Source: Actinomadura rifamycini DSM 43936
GTDB lineage: Bacteria; Actinomycetota; Actinomycetes; Streptosporangiales; Streptosporangiaceae
Direction of reading: 5' to 3'
Assembly: GCF_000425065.1 (NCBI RefSeq)
Contig: NZ_KE384300.1
Coordinates: 348,559-412,558 of the forward strand
DNA length: 64,000 nucleotides
Shown here: positions 9,901-16,782 of the stretch, piece by piece
Position numbering within the stretch: position 1 is the first letter of the stretch
Layout of the letters: each line of letters opens with the position of its first letter
The notes under the pieces: generated by a model
Seen by the model: the letters and a program-made list of their open reading frames with translations, nothing else
Told to the model about the DNA's origin: nothing
The model's database searches: none
Position numbers and translations under genes: made by a program

Positions 9901-10897
9901 GCACCAGCTCCACGGCCACGTCACCGTGCACGTCGTGCACCACCACCAGCCGCCGGAACACCGCCGGGTCCCGCACGCCCAGCCCCCGCCGCAGCTCCGC
10001 CGCGACGTCCGTCCGCGCCTGCAGGTCGTTCGCCAGCAGCGCCGCCAGCCGCAGCGGGCTCGGCGCCACCAGCCGGAACGGCGCCCCGCCCTCCCGGCGC
10101 CGCCGGTCCAGCGCGTGCGGCGGCCACTTCAGCCACTCCCACTCCTCCGGCCGCGACCCGCCGTACGCCACGCCGACGTCCTCGGGCGCGTGGAACGCCG
10201 CGAGCTGCACCAGCAGCGCGCGCATCAGCCGCAGGACGTCCTCCCGGCCGCCCACGACGCTCACGTCGCCCGCGCCGTCCAGCGGCACCGTCACCGGCAT
10301 GTCGGGCGCCGTCCGGAACCGCTCGACCAGCGCGTTCGCCTCCGACAGCATGAACGGGTCCGTCGGCGCCAGCGCCGTGCCCTCCTCGCCGACGACCAGC
10401 CGCCGCCCCGGCACGAGCCCGGTCCCGACCCGCACCCGCAGGAAGTCGGGGCTGCGCCGCCGGCGCTCCCACAGCCGCGCCGGATCGCGGACGACGTCGT
10501 ACAGCGCCTCCGGCGGCGGATCCAGCAACCGCGCCTCCGCCCGCGCCGCCCGCTCCTCCGCCGCCAGCGTCTCCCGCAGCTCCTCCAGGTACTCCAGGTA
10601 CCGCTCCCGGTGGTTCCGCCGCTGCCGCGTCACCTGCCCCCGCCGCGACAGCAGCAGCCCGACGCCCGCCGCCAGCGCCACCACCAGCAGCACCGCGCCC
10701 AGCCCGATGAACGCCGGGTTCCGCACCACCGTCATGACGGTCAGCGACCCCATCATCCCGACCATCGGCAGCACCGCCATGAGCTGCCCGCCGCCGCTCC
10801 GCTCCGGCAGCGTCGGCGGCGCCTCCACCTCGCGCGCCGCGGGACCGGACGGCGGATGCACCGTCCGCGCCGGCCGATGCACCATCCGAGTCGTCAC
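6956..10897 (-). CDS. eccC: Type VII secretion ATPase EccC (three FtsK/SpoIIIE domains)
   Basis: The motor of the ESX system, a membrane ATPase that recognises and drives export of WXG100-type substrates. The 1313-residue protein has two N-terminal membrane helices (MAVLPMVGMMGSLTVMTVV and GAVLLVVALAAGVGLLL). Three ATPase modules follow, with Walker A motifs GATGSGKS (about residue 484), GGPQTGKT (about 832) and GDGGCGKS (about 1117). The matching Walker B motifs are LLVIIDEF, VVLVVDGF and IVVLVDDY. The GTG start overlaps the upstream stop (GTGA), so translation is probably coupled. The single-chain form is the usual actinobacterial one. Confidence 0.94.
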   Translation of the reverse strand: MTTRMVHRPARTVHPPSGPAAREVEAPPTLPERSGGGQLMAVLPMVGMMGSLTVMTVVRNPAFIGLGAVLLVVALAAGVGLLLSRRGQVTRQRRNHRERYLEYLEELRETLAAEERAARAEARLLDPPPEALYDVVRDPARLWERRRRSPDFLRVRVGTGLVPGRRLVVGEEGTALAPTDPFMLSEANALVERFRTAPDMPVTVPLDGAGDVSVVGGREDVLRLMRALLVQLAAFHAPEDVGVAYGGSRPEEWEWLKWPPHALDRRRREGGAPFRLVAPSPLRLAALLANDLQARTDVAAELRRGLGVRDPAVFRRLVVVHDVHGDVAVELVRPDEGVPVADLGVTVVHLLAEQAHEPGEVGVRVRVDGDRVEVTDLRGEAPVRTAGTLDDVPGGMLEGLARMLAPLRLSRESAEEAAAQGGEVDFPALLGVRDVEDVDVPALWAPRGERAFLRVPIGADDAGGAVVLDLKEAASLGMGPHGLCVGATGSGKSELLRTLVLALACTHSPEQVAMVLVDYKGGATFAPFGALPQVAGVITNLEDDAGLVERVHASLSGEVQRRQRVLKDAGNVASIGDYRHLRESRPELPELPHLLVIIDEFGELLTARPDFIELFLSIGRIGRSIGVHLLLASQRIESGKLRGLETYLSYRIGLRTFSEEESRTVLDTPDAFRLPAMPGFGYLKVDTSIYTRFKGGYVSGPHRGPVVVGEDAPDVPSVRAYPLCPPPEPAGRPAEAEPALPVRTAGPTLLDVLTGEVARHGAPVRRIWLPPLPALTSLDAVCGAPEAAPGGLRLPVEPEPLRVPVGLLDDPRRQWQGLWRLDLAAAGGHVAVIGGPQTGKTTLLRTLVLSLALTSAPGEVAVYGLDLAGGGLHALDGLPIVGGVAGRTDRERVRRTVEEVHAMLEHREEVFRRRGIDGVERLRRLHAAGEVPELACADVVLVVDGFGAVRDDFEELDDMVSDVLRRGGGYGVHVVAGMLRWNDVRIAAQSTFGQRVELRLNDPADSTVDRRLAGTITAATPGRALTDGGLFGHVAVPALGGEPDPTAPGTALEAAVRAVAGAWTGPQAPPVRVLPDLVPARDLPGPADAPRTVPFALDERFAAADVDLFGRDQNLLVLGDGGCGKSNLLRLLARGLMDRYSPGELVFAVMDPRRSLQGFVPDPYLGGYGTTPRVCAGLAAGVAKELDGRMPDDSGPVEVAGPRIVVLVDDYDLLTTAGRQPLAPFLPFVPNGRDIGLHFAVARRVAGASRGLYEPIVQAVREIGTGALVMAGDRSEGQLFPRVYAEPLPPGRGLWIPRGGSPRPVQTAVAGGV

Positions 10898-11763
10898 ACG
10901 GCCCCCTCGGCACCCCGGTACCGGGACACGATCCGGGCCAGTTCGTCCCACCCGGCCGGCCCCTCCTCGAGGTCGAACCATCCCATCGCACCGAACTCCA
11001 CGGCCACCTCCGGCCCGAGGCCCAGCCCCACCGGCACCGGCGGCCCGCACTCGTCGGCGCCCACGGTCAGGTCGTCCCGTCCGGGAACCCGCTGGGCGAC
11101 CACGCTGACCAGCGAGAACCCCGCCGCGAGCCGCTCCGCCGCGCCCCGCGCGTCCGCCCCGTCCCGCGCCCCGACCGTGAGGCTCTCCTGGACGCCCCCG
11201 TCCGTCCGCGTCACCGTCATCGTCCCGACGACCGGCTCCTCTCCCGCGAACACCAGCCGCGTACCGCCGGGCGCCCGCTCCCTGCACAGCTCCGTCAGCG
11301 CCTCGACGTCCCACGGGTTCGCCGCCGGCTCCGACGTGCCCCACCCGACCGGCGGGCCCCCGAGGCTCTCGCACAGCGTCTGCGCGGCCACCCCGAGCAT
11401 CAAGGTGTCGTACGCGGTATGCCGCACGACCGCGTTCACCACGAGGAACGAGCCGTCCCCTCCGCCCCGCCGCCGCGTACCCGTCGGGGCGAACCGCTCG
11501 CCGTCCCATGCGAGCCCGGCTCCGGACAGCCCGTCGAAGAACCCGCCGTCCGGACCGGTCACGACCCACCGGCAGTCGGGCCCGTTCAACGCGAGCCGCA
11601 GCGGCAGCGTCAGCCGCGAGTGCGCGGGCGTCACGACCTGCAGCCCTCTGCCCTCCGCCGAGCACGCCCGGACGGCCTCGGCCGTCCACGACGACATCGA
11701 CACCACGGGCCGGTTCTGCATCACCACACCGACCCGCTCGGTCAGCAGATCGACCGTCGTCAC
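10894..11763 (-). CDS. ESX-associated protein, DUF6177-like
   Basis: A 289-residue soluble protein between EccC and the 125-aa gene, with GTGA overlaps at both ends. It starts VTTVDLLTERVGVVMQNRPV and contains GPDCRWVVTGPDGGFFDGLS, AHSRLTLPLRLAL and VPVGLGLGPEV. The layout resembles what I remember as DUF6177 proteins in streptomycete ESX loci; this naming comes from memory, not from a search. Translational coupling to eccC suggests an accessory role in the secretion machine. No enzyme motif is visible. Confidence 0.7.
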   Translation of the reverse strand: MTTVDLLTERVGVVMQNRPVVSMSSWTAEAVRACSAEGRGLQVVTPAHSRLTLPLRLALNGPDCRWVVTGPDGGFFDGLSGAGLAWDGERFAPTGTRRRGGGDGSFLVVNAVVRHTAYDTLMLGVAAQTLCESLGGPPVGWGTSEPAANPWDVEALTELCRERAPGGTRLVFAGEEPVVGTMTVTRTDGGVQESLTVGARDGADARGAAERLAAGFSLVSVVAQRVPGRDDLTVGADECGPPVPVGLGLGPEVAVEFGAMGWFDLEEGPAGWDELARIVSRYRGAEGAV

Positions 11764-12137
11764 ACCGCCCGCCTCACGTACTCGGGATCCCCGGTCCACA
11801 CCACCCCGCCGAGCCGCCGCACCAGTTCGCCCGCGAACCGCAGCGCCAGCACCTCCGAGCCGTCCCGCTTCTCCGCCCCCCGCGCCTCGACCCACCACAC
11901 GGGCACGTCCACCCCCGCCACCTCGGGCCCCAGCACCCGCACCAGCTCACTCCGCACCCGCACGAGCACCGGCGTCTCGACCGTCACCACCACCCGCCCG
12001 TCCTCATCGCACAACTGCAAAGCCCCACCCCCATGGACCGCCCGCACCCGCAACCCCTCGTCCGCCGCCACCATCCCCGCCACAACAGCCCCCACATCAG
12101 GCTCCCCCTCAACCAGCGCCACCACATCCCGCGACAC
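11760..12137 (-). CDS. Small ESX-associated protein, possibly split N-terminal part of DUF6177
   Basis: A 125-residue acidic protein at the head of the eccC operon. It begins VSRDVVALVEGEPDVGAVVA and includes LRVRAVHGGGALQLCDEDGR and a VPVWWVEARG segment. The GTG start is supported by GGGAGGG about 6 nt upstream. Its stop overlaps the next gene (GTGA). In some relatives a similar segment appears to be the N-terminal part of one longer protein with the next gene, so this may be a split version; that is inference. Function unknown. Confidence 0.7.
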   Translation of the reverse strand: MSRDVVALVEGEPDVGAVVAGMVAADEGLRVRAVHGGGALQLCDEDGRVVVTVETPVLVRVRSELVRVLGPEVAGVDVPVWWVEARGAEKRDGSEVLALRFAGELVRRLGGVVWTGDPEYVRRAV

Positions 12138-12207
12138 CCAACCCTCCCCAGCTAATTGGTGCGATCGTCACGTATCACTCATCTGGGGCTTGTTGGCATC
12201 TCAAGGG

Positions 12208-13182
12208 TCAACGTTCTTCCAGATGAGTGCGCACCTTGCCTATCTGAGTCAAGAGAAAACCACCCATCGACTCGTCATCCCAGGCGCCTTTCCTGCTTGT
12301 CGTCAGAAAATCAAAGGGTGGCCCCCGGTGTCCTTTGAGAAGATCGATCGAGGGTGCATGTAGAAATGCGGAGATTGTTTCGTGTGTCAAGGTGAGATCG
12401 ACGGATACAGCTACGCGCACATAGTCTTCAAGACTCATTCGAGACGTGCCGGTTATCCATTTCCATGGGTTTGCTGTGGTTGCCGCGTCCGCGAGTGCAG
12501 AATGGTTGAACACTTCCGCTAGAGTCCGGCCCAGCAGTGCGTCTCCCGCGGTACTGCGAAGCGAAGCGACCGGCGCGGTGATCGTCTCACGTGTATCGTC
12601 GGAGAGATTGATACGTGGCAGCACCTGGACCAGCCCGTTTTGCTCGAATACGGTAACGGCTCCGTGCGCGGGGGAGGTGCGCTGGAGTGCGGTAGAGGTC
12701 TTCGCAGTTGTGTCGAACAAGTTGAGATCGAACCATGTTTCACGGCCGTCCTCGTCCCAAGATGTGCCTGGTGGAAATTCGCGGACGCCGCGCACAGGGT
12801 GAAAGTCGGCGAGGATGTCGTCCTCGTCCCCGAGGGCCAAAGGTCGCTCCAGTTTGGTCAAGCTCTCAAAAAAACGGAAGCCAAGCTTTCGCTGGACGTT
12901 TTTTCTGGACAGGTGGTGAACGTTGCCGACCTCGATGGAAAGCTCATAACCGTACGGCTCGAACGCTGTGGTCGTGTCAAGATCGAGCTCACTCCAGTCG
13001 CTTACGCTCAGCCGCAACGTGGCGAACCCTGTTTCGCCGAGTTCCGTCAGAGAACTGATCGTATAGGTGTAGCCGTGTTTGGTTCCGAAGTATCCGGTGG
13101 TGCCCAGCAGGACGGCGACGTTCTGGGCTAGAGAGGGCATGTCGCCCGGATACGCCAGGTAAACGTCAACGGTGCTGCTCAT
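12208..13182 (-). CDS. Candidate immunity protein for the adjacent ESX toxin
   Basis: A 324-residue protein directly downstream of the toxin gene and on the same strand, 75 bp away. The ATG has GGAGG 7 nt upstream. It begins MSSTVDVYLAYPGDMPSLAQ and has no signal peptide or membrane segment. It is rich in acidic residues, and its base composition is clearly lower in GC than the flanking ESX genes. Position, composition and lack of known enzyme motifs fit a cognate immunity protein. I do not recognise the family, and the role is inferred from context only. Confidence 0.6.
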   Translation of the reverse strand: MSSTVDVYLAYPGDMPSLAQNVAVLLGTTGYFGTKHGYTYTISSLTELGETGFATLRLSVSDWSELDLDTTTAFEPYGYELSIEVGNVHHLSRKNVQRKLGFRFFESLTKLERPLALGDEDDILADFHPVRGVREFPPGTSWDEDGRETWFDLNLFDTTAKTSTALQRTSPAHGAVTVFEQNGLVQVLPRINLSDDTRETITAPVASLRSTAGDALLGRTLAEVFNHSALADAATTANPWKWITGTSRMSLEDYVRVAVSVDLTLTHETISAFLHAPSIDLLKGHRGPPFDFLTTSRKGAWDDESMGGFLLTQIGKVRTHLEER

Positions 13183-13257
13183 AGTGGTTCCTCCATGTCG
13201 TCAGGTTCCCTTCAGTGTGTCGGGAGCCGATGGTTGACCGGCCGGGCATCACCGCCA

Positions 13258-15465
13258 TCAAGTGCCCGTGCCGTCGCCGGCATCGGCCTGCGAGGTAAAT
13301 CTACGCGCTTCCGGTGTCCATCGTCCGAGGAGCCTCGTATCCGTGCCATCAACATGGATGATGTCGCCGTTCTCGTATACGACTTTCGTTCCGTTGCCGA
13401 GATAAGCCTCGATCCGACCGAGATGCTGCAGGCGCTCGTCGCCGGCCGGAAGCATCCGGCCAAGCCGGGATTTGAGTCCGTTCAAGACGTGGATGATCTC
13501 GAGGCCGCCCTTGCGGCCATCGATGACGATGTCGCCCCAGAGTTGGCTCCCGTCCGGTTGCTCATCCAACTTTTCGAAGCCCTTGCCCAGCGCTTTGTCG
13601 ACGGCGCTTCTGGTGTTTCTGCCGACACTCTTGTATTCCGTTGGAGTCCCTGGGTCTTCCGGACCTGTGCGTTCAAGTGCATCCATCGAGTTGAATCCTT
13701 CGTGGCTCCTTATGTGAACCGGAAGGCGGGTGACGAGTCTTCCTTCGCCTGCGCGCAGGAACGCGGTATCGCGTTCCTGGTCGTTGAACCTGTTGTCCGG
13801 GTTGGGGTCAGGCGGATCATATACTCCGGGCGTATATTTCTCGCCCAACGGACTTGGCTGCTGTGGAACGATACTACCGAAGTGCTCTGGCGGAAGCTCT
13901 TGTGGGCCGTCGCCGCCGATACTGGTTGAACGGTCATGTGGCGGGCTTATGGGTGGATCGCCCGGGCGGGATGTGCCTGGCGATTCAGGTCGAGGTGCTC
14001 CAGAGTCGGCGGCCTCCCGCCAACCGTTGCCGGGCTCGGAAGCAGAAGGGGCGCCGCCACTATTATGATGCTTGCCGCTGTCTTTGTTTTCAGCGGCTTG
14101 ATGTGGTGGTTTCTGGCCATCGTTGGTGGTGTTGGTTACTTCAGGGGGGCGGGCGCCTACCAGCTCGGGGGTGCGTTCGTGGGAGGTGCGGACTGCTTGG
14201 GTTGCCGGTTGCTGGTGATCGCGGAGCATCCATTCGGGGATGTGGGCGGGTATCTCCGCCTGGCGGGGGGCCTCGCCCGAAGCTCTTGCGGGGGCGGCGA
14301 GATTGGGAGGTGCGGACTCGGGTGAGTCCGGTGCGCGGGACGGGGAATCGGGGGTGGGTGGGTGGTTCCAGGTGATGGTGGCTGGGTCTACGTGGGGGGT
14401 GATGACTCTTGTCCGGGTCAGGTCGAGTTTTAGTTTGGTGCCCAGGTCGCCGAACTTGTGAGTGAGTTGGGCGGCTATGTCGGAGACCTTGGGGAGGCGG
14501 GCGCCGGCGCGGAGGGTGAGGGAGAGCGGGTCGAGGGCTTCGCCCACCTTGGCGGCGGCGCGGGTGCCCTTGGCGATTTTGCCGGCGCTGCCGGCTTTGC
14601 CGATCGGGATGATCGTGGTGACGATGTTGTAGGCGGTGTTGCCGAGGGCCCGGGCGGGGTCCTGCTTCCACTGGTCCCAGGCGACGAAGCTCTTGCCGAA
14701 GCCCTTCCAGGTCTCGCCGAACTTGCCGCGGAGTTTGGGGGAGAGGAGGGCTATGGCGGGGGTGCCGAGGACCATGAGGTTCTCGAAGGACTCGCGCCAC
14801 TTGTCGGGGGAGGTGGCGAGGTCCCAGAGGCCCGTGGCGTCGCCCCACAGGCCGTCGCCGAAGAAGCCCGTGAGGAACGAGGTGGCGCCGTCCCACATGT
14901 CCTCGTACCAGGGGTTCTCGGCCTCTTCGGGCGTGCCCCAGGTGAGCGGCTTGCCGTCGGTGCACATCTGTTTGCTCGGGGCGGTGCCGCCGTAAGCCGA
15001 GTAGATGCTCGTGGATGCCTTTTCCTGGGCTTTCTGGAAGGCGAGTGCCTGGGCGTCGACGGCTTGGAGGAGGGAGTTGTTCTCCTGGACGAGGTCCTCG
15101 TTCTTGCGCCAGTCTTCTTCTTCGGCGTAGGTCTTGTTCACGAAGGTGACGGCCTGCATGTACAGGTCGGTCAGCTTGCGCTTGATGACGCGGGTCTCGG
15201 CGGCGTAGGTGGTGAGGGCGCCGGTGACCTTCTCGAGCTGCCCGGCGAACGATGCGGCGTCGTCGCGGACGGGCGCGGTGGCGGAGAAGAGGTCGGCGGC
15301 CTCGGGGGCCTCGTAGAAGGCCGAGAGGCCCTGCCACGTGGAGTGGACGTCCGCGCCGGTCTCGCGGATCCCGGTGGCGGCCTTCTTGAGGCCGTGGGCC
15401 TCGGCTTCGACGGCGTCGGGGTTGACGCCGGACATGATGCTCAGGACGTGGTCGGGGACGATCAT
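13258..15465 (-). CDS. ESX-linked polymorphic toxin, WXG-type N-terminus
   Basis: A 735-residue putative secreted toxin. Residues 1-150 are helical and hold a true WxG motif (W44-Q-G46). A 'pretoxin'-like middle follows (WDQWKQDPARALGNTAYN, then small hydrophobic stretches), and then a Pro/Ser-rich linker (about 400-560). The C-terminal domain (about 570-735) has an Asp in NSMDALER, EYKS at 610-613, and GDIVIDGRKGGLE. The D-x14-ExK arrangement suggests a PD-(D/E)XK-type nuclease like some CdiA-CT domains, but this is weak. The ATG overlaps the DUF6507 stop (ATGA). GC falls toward the C-terminus, as expected for an exchangeable toxin tip. Confidence 0.75.
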   Translation of the reverse strand: MIVPDHVLSIMSGVNPDAVEAEAHGLKKAATGIRETGADVHSTWQGLSAFYEAPEAADLFSATAPVRDDAASFAGQLEKVTGALTTYAAETRVIKRKLTDLYMQAVTFVNKTYAEEEDWRKNEDLVQENNSLLQAVDAQALAFQKAQEKASTSIYSAYGGTAPSKQMCTDGKPLTWGTPEEAENPWYEDMWDGATSFLTGFFGDGLWGDATGLWDLATSPDKWRESFENLMVLGTPAIALLSPKLRGKFGETWKGFGKSFVAWDQWKQDPARALGNTAYNIVTTIIPIGKAGSAGKIAKGTRAAAKVGEALDPLSLTLRAGARLPKVSDIAAQLTHKFGDLGTKLKLDLTRTRVITPHVDPATITWNHPPTPDSPSRAPDSPESAPPNLAAPARASGEAPRQAEIPAHIPEWMLRDHQQPATQAVRTSHERTPELVGARPPEVTNTTNDGQKPPHQAAENKDSGKHHNSGGAPSASEPGNGWREAADSGAPRPESPGTSRPGDPPISPPHDRSTSIGGDGPQELPPEHFGSIVPQQPSPLGEKYTPGVYDPPDPNPDNRFNDQERDTAFLRAGEGRLVTRLPVHIRSHEGFNSMDALERTGPEDPGTPTEYKSVGRNTRSAVDKALGKGFEKLDEQPDGSQLWGDIVIDGRKGGLEIIHVLNGLKSRLGRMLPAGDERLQHLGRIEAYLGNGTKVVYENGDIIHVDGTDTRLLGRWTPEARRFTSQADAGDGTGT

Positions 15466-15776
15466 CGGCTCGTCCGGGCGGCCTTCGCCTGGGCTTGGGC
15501 GGCCATCTCCTCGTCGCCGCGTACGTAGGCGTTGGTGGCCTCGGCCGCGCCGCGCAGGGTGCGCTGGGTGCGGTTGCGCAGGCCGAGGAGGGTGGGCCTG
15601 TGGTGCTCGACGAACCCGCTGAGGGCCTTGGAGACCTGTGTGCTGCCGGACGCGGTGCCGGCGTCGCGGCAGCCGGTGGCGAACGCTCCCGCGTGCTGCT
15701 CGAACGGGGCGAACGCCTCGGCCGTCCGGTTGATGACGCCCTGGACGCCCTGCGGATCGATGTCCCATGCCGTCAA
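15462..15776 (-). CDS. DUF6507-like ESX partner protein
   Basis: A 104-residue helical protein (TAWDIDPQGVQGVINRTAEAF...) of the size of WXG100 chaperone-like partners. It resembles the DUF6507 family as I recall it. The start is TTG, with GGGGG 6 nt upstream; the overlapping GTG at 15783 is in another frame. Its stop overlaps the toxin start, so both are probably made together. By analogy with the small helical partners of LXG toxins, it may pair with the toxin's N-terminal helical domain for ESX targeting (inference). Confidence 0.7.
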   Translation of the reverse strand: MTAWDIDPQGVQGVINRTAEAFAPFEQHAGAFATGCRDAGTASGSTQVSKALSGFVEHHRPTLLGLRNRTQRTLRGAAEATNAYVRGDEEMAAQAQAKAARTSR

Positions 15777-16088
15777 TGCGCACCCCCGCGATCTTGTGAT
15801 GTGCGAGTCAAGTTAGGGGGAGCGAGGGACGAAACGCTGATATTTGGTGTTTTGGATGACCGTAATGCGCGTTTTCGGTGGGTGTGGAGTTGGTGGGTGA
15901 AGGGAGGGGCGATCGTTGTTTTTGCAGGTCGCTGGTGTTCAGGGCCTTGGAGGTGGGGGTGTGTGGGGTGTGTTGCCGGAATCGGTCAGGGGTCGACTGA
16001 ACGCCTGACGTGTCTGACTCGTCCGATAGAACGGAGATCAAGATCCGGCTATCGTCGTCCGCGCGGCGATTCGAGCGGTAGGTGAGAC
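15777..16088 (+). other. Divergent intergenic region between toxin and WXG100 operons
   Basis: 312 bp without a supported gene. It is less GC-rich than its surroundings and must hold the divergent promoters for the DUF6507-toxin unit (minus) and the WXG100 pair (plus). Candidate TANNNT hexamers occur (for example TATCGT near 16053), but no confident -35/-10 pair can be assigned. Confidence 0.5.
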
Positions 16089-16418
16089 ATGGGGCGATGG
16101 GACCAGGGCGAGCAGACGCTGATCACGCTCGCGAACAACACCGGGGACCGCGGTGAGGAGCTCGCGGCGCTGGTGAAGCAGCTGATCGTGGCGGCGGAGC
16201 CGCTCGCGGGGAAGTTCAACGGGGCCGGTAAGGCCGCGTTCGACGGTTTCAAGGCGCGGTCGGACCAGATTGCCGCCGACCTGAAGGGCGGCCTCGACCG
16301 GGTGAACACCGGGCAGATCGGCATGGAGCAGGCGTTCGCCGCCGGTGACCGGTCGATGGCGGACGAGGCCGGGCGCATGCAGTCGGCGGCCGACTTCGAC
16401 GGCGCCAAGTTCCGCTGA
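16089..16418 (+). CDS. WXG100-like ESX protein 1
   Basis: A 109-residue, almost entirely helical protein of WXG100 size. The central turn reads KFNGAGKAAFDGF, so FNG stands in place of WxG. Two long amphipathic helices flank it. It is the first gene of the plus-strand ESX unit and has AGGTGAG upstream of the ATG. It probably dimerises with the product of the next gene, 18 bp away, and is exported through EccC/EccD. Confidence 0.82.
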   Translation: MGRWDQGEQTLITLANNTGDRGEELAALVKQLIVAAEPLAGKFNGAGKAAFDGFKARSDQIAADLKGGLDRVNTGQIGMEQAFAAGDRSMADEAGRMQSAADFDGAKFR

Positions 16419-16436
16419 CCACGAGAGGACGCCCGA

Positions 16437-16739
16437 ATGACGAACGGACGCCGCAGCTACGACACCGGGGCATCCGGCGAGGCGCAGGCCAACATCCACG
16501 CGATCGTCGCCCGGCTGGAGGCGCTGATCGGGACGCGCGACACCGACGTCGCCGCCGCGCTGGCCGACTTCGAGGCCACCGGGGTGTCGGAGGAGTACCG
16601 CGCGAAGGAGGTCAAGTGGCACAACGCGGCCAACGAGACCCGTGAGATCATCCGGCTGGTCAAGGCGACGCTGGAGCGCAACGACGAGATCGCCGGGACG
16701 ACGCTGAACAAGGCGAGCGCGGCCGTTCAGGCCATCTGA
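16437..16739 (+). CDS. WXG100-like ESX protein 2
   Basis: A 100-residue helical-hairpin protein, the likely dimer partner of the preceding WXG100-like protein. The turn region reads VKWHNAANETREII, in which Trp is kept but the Gly of WxG is replaced (WHN). No obvious C-terminal YxxxD/E export signal is seen. The ATG has GAGAGGA 8 nt upstream. A strong hairpin starts 10 nt after the stop codon, so the pair is likely expressed above the membrane components that follow. Confidence 0.82.
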   Translation: MTNGRRSYDTGASGEAQANIHAIVARLEALIGTRDTDVAAALADFEATGVSEEYRAKEVKWHNAANETREIIRLVKATLERNDEIAGTTLNKASAAVQAI

Positions 16740-16748
16740 ACGCGGTCG

Positions 16749-16778
16749 GGAGGGACGCACCGGTCGGTGCGTCCCTCC
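16749..16778 (+). terminator. Perfect 14-bp hairpin after the WXG100 pair
   Basis: Arms 16749-16762 and 16765-16778 pair perfectly (GGAGGGACGCACCG with its complement), with no U tract. It sits between the WXG100 pair and the GTG of the TNT-like gene 5 nt later. It probably terminates partially or sets a 3' end that favours the WXG100 genes. Confidence 0.75.
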
Positions 16779-16782
16779 TCCG

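Noticed and set aside
4790..12226. Very long open frame (about 2478 codons) on the plus strand
   Set aside because: It is Arg/Pro-rich low-complexity translation lying over the PP2C gene in another frame and antisense to eccC. High GC keeps such frames open.
15777..16088. Attachment site or mobile-element end at the ESX island
   Set aside because: No integrase, transposase, tRNA or flanking direct repeat is seen on either side of the island.
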